Assembly (NCBI GenBank): GCA_018340805.1
Contig: JACMZG010001870.1
Location: 46,290,537 to 46,354,536, forward strand
Source: Microvelia longipes
Taxonomy: Eukaryota; Arthropoda; Insecta; Hemiptera; Veliidae
Reading direction: 5' to 3'
DNA length: 64,000 nt
Of this stretch, positions 1-19,941 are shown piece by piece (the first letter of the stretch is position 1; each line of letters opens with the position of its first letter). The translations under genes and the position numbers were made by a program. Under the pieces are notes generated by a model, which saw only the letters and a program-made list of their open reading frames with translations, had not been told where the DNA came from and did no database searches.

Positions 1-194
1 TGACGTTTAGTATTGCCAACCTTGCAACATCACTATGAAACGCCAATGACCATCTCCATCCAAAACAGACATGACTTGGGGGGACAGAAAAGCTGATTTC
101 CCTACAATATTGGACTAAAGACTTAGCGGGGAGTTTTTACCATGCAAGTGGTTTTTGGTTAGATTTAACTTACCAAGAGCATGTATGCTTTGTA

Positions 195-585
195 CAAAGA
201 TTATGTAGTATACCTAGATAGATCACTGTTAGTCTTTTTCATTCCAACAGATGGTGCTAGCAGTACTGGAACTGCTTTTCTGTCAAAAGAGGAGGAGTTA
301 AGGTCTTCAGCCAACTCCCCTTATAAAGTAGACATTTTGGAACACATTGGAAAATCTCCTTAACCCTTTTTATACCTGCTCCAGTCCCCTAATTAATTTT
401 TTATAGAAATTCTACTTCAAATACTGGTTTTTCAATACTTCCAGTAAGATCTTAAATTCAGACTTCAATGTTTTTAACCTAATTTTTTGAGTAATTCATT
501 CATTTTTATGTATATCTGAGAATGTAACTAATCCAGTAACTAACAAGGCTAGGTGATCTATATAGGTATACTACATAATCTTTGG
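195..585. mobile_element. MITE with CAAAGATTATGTAGTATACC inverted ends
   Basis: Terminal inverted repeats begin CAAAGATTATGTAGTATACC at 195-214 and end with the reverse complement at 566-585. The similarity runs on inward as CTAGATAGATC / GATCTATATAG. The roughly 390-bp interior has no transposase-like coding sequence; the 60-codon open frame at 181-363 lies inside it and resembles nothing I know. Two 50-bp solo palindromes of the same ends lie at 2159 and 6248. This is a non-autonomous DNA transposon of unknown superfamily. Confidence 0.6.
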
Positions 586-814
586 CTCTGTACACAAAAT
601 GACATTTCTAGAGGGAGGGAAAGAAGAGGAAGTGAAGAGCATTTCCTTTCATACCCCGTGTATTAAAGGAAAATATAACAATGGTTTCTACTTATCTTTA
701 TTGATCAATCACTATTCACAGTAGAAATATTTCTAAATTAGATCATAAAATAATTATATCTATTGTTGTTTGTAATTGCTGTGGTTATAATCTAAATAAT
801 ATTAAATTTTGTAG

Positions 815-8723
<7,909 letters not shown>

Positions 8724-8904
8724 CATCTCTTTCTAGTCTAAACTAAGAAACTCCAATTATTTTTGTTAATATATAAAATAGCCTTATAATAAGGCATTAA
8801 CTGTTTGCTCGTTAATTAATTGTGGTTCAATACTATTAAGATACATTAATATTTTGTGCCGATAGAAAAATGTTAAATATAAATTAGTGAAATAAATCCA
8901 TAAA

Positions 8905-9300
8905 GTTGGTAACACATTCTGAATCATGGATATATATTACTAGATGGAGCGTACCCAGTCTCAATACTTTGAGACACTTGAAACATCTTTGTGAGGCTCT
9001 GTGTAAAATATATTAAGGTTATTATACTTTAATCATTGTCAACTTTTCCCACATTTTTTATGTTTTGTTTTGTATCATTAATGTTTTATTACATAAGTAC
9101 CTGTCATTTTGAACTGTTGGCAACACTGATATTCATGGCTTTTTTCATAGAGATATATACTAGAGAGAGCATAGCCTATATTAGTACATTGAGAGGCCTG
9201 AAACATCATTTGGGGCTCTCAGGGGCTCTGTGTAACCTCATTGAAACCTCCTCCAAGAGTGAGTCAAGGTTATAAAAAATTAATTGTTTTCGGCTTCGCT
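8905..9300 (+). mobile_element. Repeat family E, copies 2 (partial) and 3
   Basis: Partial copy near 8930-9012 (TACTAGATGGAGCGTACC and on to GGCTCTGTGTAA), then a fuller copy at 9110-9300 that closely matches 5235-5425. The 79-codon open frame at 9036-9275 is the repeat itself and not a gene. Confidence 0.55.
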
Positions 9301-10009
9301 CACATTCCTTGTATTATGATTTGTATTTTTAAAGTTCTACTCTATAAGTTACTGAAATTTTGTACTCATTATTTTATTGTATTTATAATAAATGAATAAA
9401 TGGTTTATTTACACTATTAAAAAAATTTGTTGAGCAGAATAATATAATAAACAGTTTAAAATAGGATGGACTCTAAGTGATCTTAGTTCTTCCGTCCATC
9501 CTTAAAATAATAGGTAAACAGGTGATTATTTCGAATTCTCATAATTTAACCTGTAGAGCTTGTCTAGTAATAATACCTCTATGATGTAGTATACTTTTAA
9601 AAAGAATATTAAATCTGCTAGCCAGCCCTTGCTACCAACCAAAAATTGTGGGTGCAAAATTAAAATTTGGCTTCAAGCACAAATAATCTTGAGAACTATT
9701 AATGTGCATGAAATATTGATTATCAACTTATATAAGGTCTGAAGAAATTCATTTAGCTTTGTTATTACCCCAATTTTAAAGTATCAGCCTAATTAGAAGG
9801 ACTTTAGTTTCATGTTCTCCATAAAAGGTAAAATAAAAGATGTTATTTCTCAATAAAAGATTGATGTATATAATGTTAGTTGTTCCCTGATTTATCAGTG
9901 AGATATTGGGAATGATAAAATGGTTAAGTGGTTGTCACTTGATTGTAAGTATGGTTCTGTGGACCTTTCCAAAAACTATTTATTACCTCTGTAACTATAA
10001 CAAAAAGTA

Positions 10010-10710
10010 TGTACTCTATCTATAGTATATCTATGTGTATACTATAGTATATCTATGTTCTATAGCAGTATTTATTGTACTATGGTAGTATCTATGTGTA
10101 TACTTTAGTATATCTATGTACTATAGTAGTAGTATTACTATAGTATCTTGTATACTGTAGTATATAGTATATCTATGTACTGTAGTAGTATTTAGTATGT
10201 AATATAGTATATCTATGTTATATAGTAGTATCTATGTTTGTACTATTGTATACCTAAGTACTATAGTAGTATCTAAGTGTGTACTATTGTATACCAATGT
10301 ACTATAGTAGTATCTGTGTATGTACTGTAGTATATCTATGTACTCTGGTATATCTATATTCTATTGTAGTATCTAATTTGTACTATAGTATTTAGTATGT
10401 ACTACAGTATACCTATATTCTATAGTAGTATCTAGTTAGTACTATAGTATATCTATATTCTACAATAGTATCTAGTTTGTACTATAGTCTCTATATTCTA
10501 CAATAGTATCTAGTTTACTAAGTATTTAGTATGTGCTATAGTATATCTATATTCTATAGTAGTATCTAGTGTACTATAGTATCTCTATATTCTACAATAG
10601 TATCTAGTTTGTACTATGGTATTTAGTATGTGCTATAGTATATCTATATTCTATAGTAGTATCTAATTTGTACTATAGTATATCTCTGTACTGTACCCAT
10701 AGTATATCCA
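10010..10710. repeat. Degenerate minisatellite of CTATAGTATATCTATGT-type units
   Basis: About 700 bp made of diverged units built on TACTATAGTAGTATCTA and GTACTATAGTATATCTA, with a period of roughly 55-65 bp and an inner half-period. No coding content. Confidence 0.8.
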
Positions 10711-10894
10711 GCAATTTTCAGTGTCCAGCACCATATTTTAGTTGAAATATGGTAGGATGGCCAACACATTTACAAACAAAAAGTTTCCTACTTCTAAACT
10801 GGGCACATTTGAATGTTCAGCCTTCCTTGTGAAATTGAAATAATTGAATGAGAGATAAATAGTCTCTTTACAGATAACATTGTTTATTTAAAAA

Positions 10895-10942
10895 TTATCC
10901 AAAGCACTTTCGACCTAACAAGAGGCCATCATCAGTGGCTGG
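10895..10942 (-). ncRNA. Hammerhead-like ribozyme
   Basis: On the minus strand: stem I CCA/UGG, core CUGAUGA (complement of 10929-10935), U, stem II GGCCU/AGGUC with loop CUUGUU, GAA, stem III AGUGCU (self-complementary with G-U pairs), U17. All core bases are present. Confidence 0.6.
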
Positions 10943-11225
10943 CAAACAAATAAATAAAAGATAGGTATGAAGATTAAATAAAGGAATACAATAATAATAA
11001 ATAGAATAAATAAAAGTTACCGTAGACACAAATCAAAGATGAAATGGGTGGTTTAAAAACAAAAAGACTTAAGTTCGTGTAAGTATTGAGGAGACAAGAG
11101 ACATACTAATAGGATGTGGGATTCATGTGGTGCTCTCAGTAGGGAGTTAATTAGGACCGTATCTTTTATTTGTTAATATCTCCATCTTTGAGTTTTTTAA
11201 TTTTGTATTTTCTTATCTTTTTGTC

Positions 11226-11264
11226 AGGCACTGATGATGGTCTCTTGTTAGCTCGGATGTTTTT
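11226..11264 (+). ncRNA. Degenerate hammerhead-like arm
   Basis: CUGAUGA at 11231-11237 is intact and stem II is partly kept (GGUCU / AGCUC), but GAAA has become GGAU, so activity is not expected. It is the partner arm of 10895-10942. Confidence 0.4.
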
Positions 11265-12035
11265 TGCTTAATTTGTAAATAAACAATGTTATCTGTGGAA
11301 AGACTCTTTCAGATGGAAACTCTTATATTATCGCAAACCTCCTCTTTAATTAATCATTGTTGTTTTTTACTCATTGATTGTATTATAATGGTTCTGTACT
11401 TTTATTGGTTAACTTTATTATCAAAATTTTTTTTGATGTTATGCTACCGATAAAACTATCAATGTCTTTAGTAAAACTATCTCTGTCCAAAAAAGTCTTC
11501 GACCAATTAAAAATTCAATAGTTATAGTATTATTATTTATTTATTAGAGAAGATATGAATACAATTGATGAAGTTATTATTAATCAAATTATTATTTATA
11601 TTATAAAGTGTAATATTAATTATTTATGCCATAAGCCACAAGCGACAAATTATATCAAAGACTAAAGAAAAATTATTTGGTTAATTAATTATAATCAAGT
11701 GTTGTACCAGGTAAGATAAAAACCATATAAATTGTGCGAGAGAATATTGTGTCAACTATTCATGTTTTGCAAAACTTGGTAGTATCAAATGATGTAAGAT
11801 AGAAACCACCTAATGCTGTTAAATCCGATCTGAGTAAAAGAGAGATATAATGAACTATTTAAAATATTTGAGGTGTATAACTAAGAATCAAGTTTTATGA
11901 TTTGTTCTAAACTACTACAAATTAAAAATTATGAAAGAAAAGAAGATTCTTGAAAAATAAAATTGATCAAGACGTTGAGCTGTATATTTTTAATGTTGAT
12001 AGTCCAAGAATGGGATAATAAAAAAATGAATTAAT

Positions 12036-12076
12036 GTGGCGACGTTTCGGCCAAGCTGACCATAATCATGCCTAAA
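12036..12076 (-). ncRNA. Degenerate hammerhead-like element (ACGU stem III)
   Basis: On the minus strand GGC / GCC stem I, a core altered to AUGAUUA, stem II GGUC/GGCC with loop AGCUU, then CGAA, ACGU and C. The CGAAACGTC end is the one seen in many Penelope-type terminal repeats. The core carries two changes. Confidence 0.4.
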
Positions 12077-12334
12077 AAGAAATATATTTAATTAACAAAA
12101 ATACAACCAAAAAATAATTTAAAGAATTAGAACTACTCAACCAAGCAAAATAAATTTAAAAACACAATAGTTACCTTAAAAAGAAAAAGCAAAATCCACC
12201 CTGTTGTAAATATAGGGTTTACATATAGGGTTTAAATATCAGAAAATAATTAAAAGTTAAATAAGGCATATTAAAAAAACTAGCTAACAAGAAATAAAAC
12301 AATAGTAAAGATAAATTAGAAAGGAGAGAGGGGC

Positions 12335-12475
12335 AAAAAAGGGGAGGGAAATTCAAAAAAATTAAAAAATAAAATAAGTAAAATTTAAATTTTACAAAAA
12401 TTTAATTTTTGTACACATTTTACTTATTTTATTTTCTAATTTTTTTTTTAATTTCCCTCCCCTTTTTAAAAATAA
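12335..12475. repeat. AT-rich inverted repeat
   Basis: GGGGAGGGAAATTCAAAAAA at about 12341 is mirrored by TTTTTAATTTCCCTCCCC ending near 12462; arms of about 60 bp with AAATAAAATAAGTAAAAT inside. Fold-back repeat, no gene. Confidence 0.6.
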
Positions 12476-12984
12476 AATTTAAAAATAAAATTAATAAATC
12501 TTTATTTCCCTTTTTTATAAATCATCGTACACAAAATACAAAATAAAAAACAATTCTTATAATAAAAGGTACACTTTTAATAATGGCGAGATTAAGATTA
12601 AGGGACATCAATGGCATTAACAAGAATGCTACTGGCATCTGATTTTGTTTATATGGAGAATAGAATGTGCCAAGCTGTCTCTATTCTTGTGTAAAAAAGG
12701 TTATTGTCAAATAATTAATTTTGTTGAAAGATAATGATTTGATTAAAAATATTAAAAAGCATTTAGAATTGAAAAAAATGTAAAAATAGATATAAGTAAA
12801 AATAATAATAATTTTTAAATGATATTTATTTAATTATTGTTAACAGCTCAGAGACTTTTCCTTTGACAGAAGCCACTCTTTAATGGCTTTATTTCTTGAC
12901 TTTTTGGAAGCTTTTAAAAAAACTGAACTTGGTATTTTGTTAAACAGCTTTGGTGCAATGTACAGAAAGCAAAAAAAAACTTTA

Positions 12985-13030
12985 TTTGCAAAGGATTTTC
13001 AACCTTACTAGAGGCCATCATCATTGCAAA
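12985..13030 (-). ncRNA. Hammerhead-like arm, strong stem I
   Basis: Stem I is six perfect pairs (UUUGCA with UGCAAA, complements of 13025-13030 and 12985-12990). Stem II GGCCU/AGGUU with loop CUAGUA, GAA present. C3 is A (AUGAUGA), and the stem III palindrome has decayed to AAUCCU. Confidence 0.45.
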
Positions 13031-13114
13031 ACTATTGACATGTTAAAGGAGAAAAGCCTGACCTTAATGCCTAGTAAGAAAACATAGACTCACTTTTCTT
13101 CTTCTTTAAAATGG

Positions 13115-13156
13115 TTTTGCACTGATGATGGCATCTAGTTAAGTTAAAAGCACTTG
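13115..13156 (+). ncRNA. Degenerate hammerhead-like arm
   Basis: UUUUGCA then CUGAUGA (13122-13128) intact; stem II (GGCAU) no longer pairs well and GAAA is AAAA. Partner of 12985-13030. Confidence 0.35.
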
Positions 13157-14172
13157 GCCAATACAATTTTGTTTTGTTGAGAAACTTCTTCTCTTTCATA
13201 ATTAGTAATGGACTGTATTCACACTCAAATTATGAATTAAATTAAATAATTAACAAATTATTTAAATGTTGTACCATCTGGTATATGTCTAAATAGGCGG
13301 TTTGTATTTTCTTATTAATTTTCAAAAAAATGTTCTCTTGTTTTGATATTCAGATTTTTCTTAGCTTCCCTGTCTAATATTCTATTATTTTTTTCCAACC
13401 TCAATTTATCTTGGCCTCTGAACCTTCACATGGCTTGTAAAGATATAGTACATGCTTTTTGGAACCTCCTTAAAAAAAATGAATAAATAAAATATTATGA
13501 AGTATGTGCCACGCACATTTGCTTTTTTAGGATCACATTGATTTTGACATAGTTTTGATGTAAACAACTGTAGAGTAGATTACTTAAAAATGTCGTTACT
13601 TTTGTATTCTTAAAATTTGTAAAATTATTAAGTGAAGATTGTAAATTTGAGTCAGACTAAGAAGTAAGAGAAATCATTAATAGGTTGGTGTTGTTTTATA
13701 GATTCTATTTTCCTCAGAATGTGAAATGGGTAGAGGGAACCACATTAATTATAATTGTTTAAGATGTGTTGATCAGGGGTGTAGGGCTTAAATGGAGAAG
13801 GTTGTCAACACGTTATACTAACACCTGACTGGCCATTCTAATGGCTAAAAAAATGAACTATTAGTGTTCAAAACAACTATACTTTACCTTGTTTTTCTAC
13901 TTTTATAGAAAATGAATTTATTTTAGCTAGCTTTCGTTTTAATATAACTTTTATCTAAAGTCCCTCTATAGGGATCCTGTGTAAATAAAGGGAACCCCGT
14001 ATCTTTTATTTAATTTTAGAAGCTACGCTCACAGCTGTTTTTATCTGTCAGAATTAATAACTATTTATTTTTCAGTATAGTGTTATAAAATTAACCAGTG
14101 ACTTTACTTATGTTTTTCCAGCCTTCCTTATGATTGGAAATGCCAAAAGAAGAAAAGATGTTAGAATTTTTT

Positions 14173-14463
14173 AAGGTGATTCAATTTTATGTAAACAAAC
14201 CAAACACATTCGTAGGTTATAACCTGACTTTTTTTAATGACATTTATGAATGACATGTAACGTTATTGCAAGAATCTAACATCAGGCGGAATCAAGCTAA
14301 CATTAAAAATTCTTTATTTATTTACTTAAATGATATATAGAGACTGAACTAGCTTTAGTTCTAAAACAAACTGTTATTTATTTACGTCATTGCCGGACTA
14401 CAACCTAACAAGGAAAAACTGTTTTTGATTTCATTCATAAAATCCCTCCAATTGAATCACCTT
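14173..14463. mobile_element. MITE with AAGGTGATTCAATT terminal repeats
   Basis: Perfect 14-bp TIRs AAGGTGATTCAATT (14173-14186) and AATTGAATCACCTT (14450-14463), flanked by TT/TA-like bases. The 290-bp body lacks a transposase. A TA target site would suggest a Tc1/mariner relative, but this is not certain. A fragment at 7694-7740 (GGGTGATTCATTTAAAGTG) resembles the end. Confidence 0.55.
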
Positions 14464-14944
14464 ATAAACTCTATCAGGTTGATTTTTAGGGACTGTTGTA
14501 ATCGTAGAGGAGGTTATGCCTAATGTCATGTTTCCTGTCATTGATAAAGGTTATATTGCATGACAGAAATTCATACAAAACAATAACAAAAACATCAATT
14601 TTTTATTTTTTGTGAGCAATTAAAAACTAAACAGAAGGTTTGTTTATAAAATATTATGGCATTTTACATTTTCCTATTAAGATACAGAGTGGCAGCCATT
14701 TTTAAAAATACTGAAAAAACTCAATTATTTTTTATGAACATCGAGAAAACTCAAACATTTTTAAAAATGTATGTTTCAAAACTCGTATATTAGGGAGTTT
14801 GTTATTCTATTTGGCTATATTTTTAAAACATGATAGCATAAACATTAAATAATTTGTAATCATACAAACATGAAACATAACAATTATCATATTTGACAGA
14901 GTGATAATTATCACCTAAAGGTGCAAATTATCACATTTCTGAAG

Positions 14945-15435
14945 ATACAGCTTAAATTATAAAGGAAAAGCATAGTCTTGTCTATCCAGAGTGGAGCCTT
15001 TCATATGATAGCACTTACTCAAAATATTAGAAAATCGCACAAATTCCAGTTTTCTTGAAATAAGTGGTTCTCTGTAGGTCGTGTGCAAAATATGAAGAGA
15101 ACATTTTTTAAAGCTGATAAAATTATCTATAAAACGAGAGTTTTTTCGTCAAAATTGCATAACTACTACTTAAGTTATGTCATTTATTAAATGACCAAAA
15201 ATATGCACAAAAAGTTAATATTTTTTCAAAAAAATTCACTGACTTTGCGTAAATAAACCATTTTTTTGTGTTTTTGGAAGAGCCATAACTTTGGTTGTAT
15301 TCATCCCATTTTGATGATTAAACACTCGCTATATTGGACATTTTATCATCTTTAAAAAATGTTCTATTTATGTTTTGCCCACGACCTATAGAGAACCACT
15401 TCTTTCAGGAAAACTGAAATTTGTGCGATTTTCCT
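14945..15435. mobile_element. Fold-back repeat family B, copy 1
   Basis: The left part (GGAAAAGCATAG, AAAATCGCACAAATTCCAG, AAATAAGTGGTTCTCT, GTCGTGTGCAAAAT) is repeated in inverse form on the right (CCCACGACCTATAGAGAACC, GAAATTTGTGCGATTTTC). A second copy is at 44570-45130. No coding frame. A C-homopolymer of about 15 lies at 15440. Confidence 0.6.
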
Positions 15436-15647
15436 TCCATCCCCCCCCCCCCCCCCAAAATAACTTAATATTAAGCACCTTCAATGGAGTCATTTTTCAC
15501 ATCTTGATTATTTGTTTGCCTTTAAAAGTGGTTCAGAATTTTAACCTATCTTTGTTGCCAAGTATCAACATCCTTAGCTCTTTTTAATAAAATATTAAAT
15601 AAATTATCAGCTTAAAGTTCTATGGGAAAACAAAAATTAAAAATTAA

Positions 15648-15695
15648 TTAGCTATATATATATCATCAAACATTGTTGACATCTTCAGGCTTTGA
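15648..15695 (-). ncRNA. Hammerhead-derived hairpin (left end)
   Basis: Core CUGAAGA (complement of 15682-15688), stem II GUCAA/UUGAU with loop CAAUGU, stem III AU-palindrome, stem I AAGC/GCU. GAAA is changed to GAUA, so it is probably inactive. Stem II differs from the related 60.6 kb copy by paired changes. Confidence 0.4.
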
Positions 15696-15729
15696 ACACA
15701 GACAAGACTTACATAACTTTTATTTATTT

Positions 15730-16115
15730 ATTTACATATACGGACACAAGTGTCCAATAACAAAAAATTACAACTTATAAAGGCATCTCAAAAGGCGAAC
15801 AAAGTGCAATAAAATAAAAACATAAAAATAAAATTAAAAATAGAAAAAACATAACATTTAGAAAAAAGAAATCAGGAAAGATAATTATAACCACAACACA
15901 ATGTTTCTAAGGAACAATTTGACAATTTTAACTACTAATTTTAACATTAAGAGTTGAATCCTCCTTATTGTTCCTCATTATATTCAATGATAAAGTAAGG
16001 GCACTTTTGAGAAAATAAAATTTAAAGTTTAGTTTGTAATTATGACTATATTTCGCCTTCTCCCCAAGGCATACTCATGTCTCTTAGTAATTACATCGAT
16101 TAAATCAGTTTTAAG
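15730..16115 (-). mobile_element. LINE ORF2 C-terminal fragment with 3' UTR
   Basis: Read on the minus strand from 16115, a frame gives LLKTDLIDVITKRHEYALG then RRRNIVIITN, matching the basic/aromatic segment that closes ORF2 of CR1/L2-type LINEs. It then decays, ending in a 3' UTR with a (TTTA)n tail at 15720-15735. 5'-truncated. Confidence 0.4.
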
Positions 16116-16745
16116 TAAGCCAAAGGCTATTGTCAACAATTAAAAAATACAACTACATAACTAAAGCACTAAATACAGTTATGGATACATATAACAAAGA
16201 TATAAAAAAAAAAAAAATATTTTGATTTTAAATTTTATTTAAAATTTAAATAATAAGTTTAAATTTTATTTAAACTTTAAATTTTATTTTCCTCAAAAGT
16301 GCCCTTACTTTATCACTAATTTTAACTATAATTTTTAACAGACAATTTTAAGAACTAAGGGATTTCATTTTAGTAATATAATTATAATAACAAAGTTAAT
16401 TTTTAATTTATTTAAAGACAATTACTACTAATAATATGGTGACGAATAATAATAATAATATTAATATCAAAAATAAAATTACATTGATAAGAGAGTTGAA
16501 AATAAAAATTTACTGTACTGAAATATGATATTGTAGAACACTAATAGATTCTTTAAATGATTTAGTATTGTAATAGACAAAATTTGAAATAAATATAAAA
16601 TTATGTTATTACGAAAAAAATAGAATAAAAAGACAGAAAAGTGACTTAAAAAGACAAATGCATGGTTTAAAGTTGTAAACTAGTCGACTAGATTAAATAT
16701 GGACAAAAATACTAAAAATTAAATCACAGTTAAATTAACTGTGAT

Positions 16746-16943
16746 TAAGGCCCGTATTCAAAGACATTTTTCTTAAGGAGAATGTTAGGAAAATGTTTTT
16801 AAGCCACAAATACCAAGTTTTTTTCCCACTTTTCGATCATTTAAATTGTGTGGCTTAAAAACATTTTCCTTACCTAAACCTAACATTCTCCTAAGGAACC
16901 CTTAAGGAGAATGTTAGGAAAATGTCTTTGAATACGGGCCTTA
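16746..16943. mobile_element. MITE with TAAGGCCCGTATTCAAAGAC ends
   Basis: TIRs TAAGGCCCGTATTCAAAGAC (16746) and its complement ending at 16943; a subterminal block (CTTAAGGAGAATGTTAGGAA) appears again within the right half. The related, internally expanded element is at 19942-20496. Confidence 0.65.
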
Positions 16944-17013
16944 GTTTTTAGTATTTTTGTGGTTTTGTCAATATTTAATCTAGTCAACCAGTTATGTAAG
17001 TCTCGTCTGTGAT

Positions 17014-17064
17014 TAAAGCCTGAAGATGTCAACAATGTTTGATGATATATATAGCTAATTAATT
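17014..17064 (+). ncRNA. Hammerhead-derived hairpin (right end)
   Basis: Same hairpin as 15648-15695 on the opposite strand, with CUGAAGA at 17020-17026 and GAUA instead of GAAA. Confidence 0.4.
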
Positions 17065-17534
17065 TTTAGTTTTCCTATATAAACTTAAGTTGATAGTTTA
17101 TTTCCTATTTTATTAAAATGTGGAAGTTCACACAATTAAAAGTGCTACTAAAGAGAAATTACTTTGCACTTTTAATGTTGGTGCTGTCTGATTAGTTTAT
17201 AAATTTGTTTAGATGAAATAAACACTTAAATTTAAAAATAATGTTTTATCTGGTGTTTTATCTAATTGTAGTATCTAATATTATACTTCTTAATATTAGA
17301 AATAAATCATTTCTAAAAATTATTAATGGGACTAGTTTTCTGACAATACTGTCATAGATTTAAATTATTTATCTATTTCTGGAAATATTAATGTAAAATA
17401 ACTTGTTGTAATTGTATGAAAAAATTGTGGATTTTTTTGTGAAATACTAAACAAAATTAAATTTATTGTGTCAAAATATTCAGATCACACAAACCTCTTT
17501 ACTAAATAGCTTTATTAAACCTTAAAGCTGCTTT

Positions 17535-18090
17535 AGAGGTTTACAGGGTACAGGGTTCCTCAAAACTTTTCCTCAACACATTGGATTCGGGATTCGTCAT
17601 GCTCATCCACTTACTTCTGACTCGCTTCAAATAGTTAATGCATTCATTTATTTTTTATGAATTTTCAAAATTTTTGTAGAGAAATTGTTGCGGGTAAATG
17701 AGGTCGTAAAAAATTATTTTCAAAATAGCACAACTATTTATATTCTTCTTTTTATATTTGTTTTTTTTTTTATAGTTATTATATGTAAAAGGATCGTGTG
17801 ATCTGTTAATTTCAAATAAATAAAATAAAAACTATAGCGGTAGACTGATTTTTGTACAAAGTCAGGAGGATTGCACAACTAGAATTAAAAAAATGATCTT
17901 TGTACTAAGTTTCAACTCTCTAGCATAAATGCACTGGGAGCAACGATGATAACAGACACACACACTGACAACTATTGCGAAAACTAGTCAGGTCTTAAAA
18001 ACACCTAAAACAGATAATTCAGGTGAAAACCCGTTTCGGATATTTTCGTAAAACGATGCTTTTCCTACATCCCTACGGTATAAATGAGCA
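17535..18090 (+). mobile_element. Repeat family D, copy 1
   Basis: Begins near GGGTACAGGGTTCCTCAAAAC, continues TTTTCCTCAACACATTGGATTCG and ends with AAACCCGTTTCGGATATTTT and TACGGTATAAATGAGCAAAAG. Matches copies at 38.36, 39.44 and 53.57 kb. Non-coding; type unknown. Confidence 0.5.
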
Positions 18091-18483
18091 AAAGTTAAAA
18101 GTTTGAACTAATTACAAAACATAAATTCAACGCCAAGTTGACAGGCCCACAGGCCAGCCAAAACTGCCATGAGGGGGGCAAAATTCACCATCTACAAGGG
18201 AATTCCACTAACATCTACTTCGTCAGAGAGGGCAACATTTTTTGGGCTACGGGCCTGCAAGTTGATAAAATCAATAACTGAAACAATCAAAAAGACAAAT
18301 TATTATTTTTATTTTTCCACATTTATACCAAAGATATATAGGAAAAGTATTGTGTTTTCCTAAAAAATATTGACTTAATTGTCAGTCAGATATTTTTAAA
18401 ACCTCCCGATTTGTTTACGTGTATGTCTGTTACCACCTTAGTTCCCGGTGTGTTTAAACTAGACTATTAAGAATATCAATACT

Positions 18484-18546
18484 AACAACGTCTTTCCACT
18501 AAATTTAGTGGAAAGACTAAATTAAATTTAGTGGAAAGACGTTGTT
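18484..18546. repeat. Hairpin repeat of CAACGTCTTTCCACTAAATT
   Basis: AACAACGTCTTTCCAC and GTGGAAAGACGTTGTT are perfect inverted arms, with an inner inverted copy of TAGTGGAAAGACTAAATT. Either a hairpin site or remains of a fold-back. Confidence 0.6.
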
Positions 18547-19941
18547 GGTGTTGATATTATTGAAGAAAATTCCACTGCGCTTACTGAAGTTAAGACTGTT
18601 AAGACTTGGTAAAAAAATCAATTTTTAGGTCTAGTTGCGCCATCCATAAAATTAATTTTTCTATGACATCATTAACCATCATTAATGATTCTGCAAAAAT
18701 TTCAAAAATTCACAAATCACAGAATAACGATTGGATCAATGTAAAATTGTGCAACCATGTAGAACTATGTAAGACAAACAAACATGCCAAGTTTCATCTT
18801 ATTATATTTATTTAATAATATGTTTACGGATTTTTGAATTCAACACATATTCTAATTGAGTTAATATTTTTTTTTAATTTTTTAATAAATCTTTTATTTT
18901 TCAATATTTACATTTTTTTACAAAAATTAAACTATTTACATAACAGAAATTATCAAATACAATAAAAATATCTAAATAAAATTGAGAAATCCCACAAATC
19001 CTAGGATTTAGTGTGGGGGAAACAATTATAATAAATACAATTTGGAAAATTAAGTTGAAATTATTATTATAATGTATCATAATATTATTATAATGTATAT
19101 ATACATTATATTTATTGTCATTACTTTTAAAAATATTTTAATTATTATTATTATTATTTAGTAAGAGTGTATCTTGTTATGCTATAAATAATTAAACAAA
19201 TCTTTCCATATGGCTAGTATATCTACAGTGTTTGTTGTATCTGAGTAAGGTTAGCCTTGGATGGGTGACCACTGAAAATAAAACAGATGTTTGTAATGTC
19301 TGAGACAGTTTGAGGAAAAGTTCTGAGGTACACCGTACCCAAATTTTAATTGTTTTTTAGTTATTTATTTGTTTGACCTTATTTTGTACTTAATTATAAG
19401 TATATATTTCATTTATCTGCTTGTACAGTCGCCGTTGATGACCTGAATAAGTTGAAAGTGGCTTTAAGGTTCAATAAAGCTATTTAGTAGAGTCGATTGT
19501 TTATTTACTATGATGAACTAACTCCACCAGCATTCTTAATTCGGTCAATAGTTTCAATGCGCTCGCCCATAGCTACAAATATGGTTACGTTTTATTTACA
19601 TCCAGTTCTCCTGAGGCATTGCCTTCTTCGTATTATATTTGAGAAGTTCGTAAACATTTTTAATACGACCATTTTTAAAAATCATCATGCCCTTCTTTTG
19701 TTTTTTACAAACTTCTGCCCTAAATGCACCTATTAAAAATTGTTAAGTAGCTATGTGTTAAATAAAATTATAATCAACTAGATTAAACCCATTGAAAAAT
19801 ATAATGTACTAATGAAGTTAAGCGCATAAGTGGAGTTATTAATTTTTAAAAGTTATTCTTTTCTTTGATTCCTGAATAGGTACACACGAAGACACAAAAC
19901 ATCCTAAATTTTCTTAAAATATCCACCTCTTTCTCTTCACT

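Larger units (their letters stand above)
10850..11320. mobile_element. Fold-back Penelope-type element
   Basis: Outer inverted ends GTCTCTTTACAGATAACATT (10863-10882) and AATGTTATCTGTGGAAAGAC enclose two hammerhead-like arms pointing at each other. The 290-bp interior has no coding frame. Confidence 0.5.
12958..13195. mobile_element. Fold-back element with two hammerhead-like arms
   Basis: Minus-strand arm at 12985-13030 and plus-strand arm at 13115-13156, with a short interior, in the same arrangement as the elements at 2.9 and 10.9 kb. Confidence 0.5.
15648..17070. mobile_element. Composite element bounded by inverted hammerhead-like ends
   Basis: ATTAATTAGCTATATATATA...ATGTTGACATCTTCAGGCTT-type ends are inverted at 15648-15695 and 17014-17064. 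Inside lie a LINE fragment (minus, about 15730-16110) and a 198-bp MITE (16746-16943), so this is a nest of at least three insertions. Confidence 0.5.

Noticed and set aside
19420..19490. A further hammerhead at GTTGATGACCTGAATAAGTTGAAAG
   Set aside because: UGAUGA and GAAA are present, but stem II does not pair and C3 is missing. The mirrored copy near 17510-17545 shows a related inverted repeat, but support is too weak.
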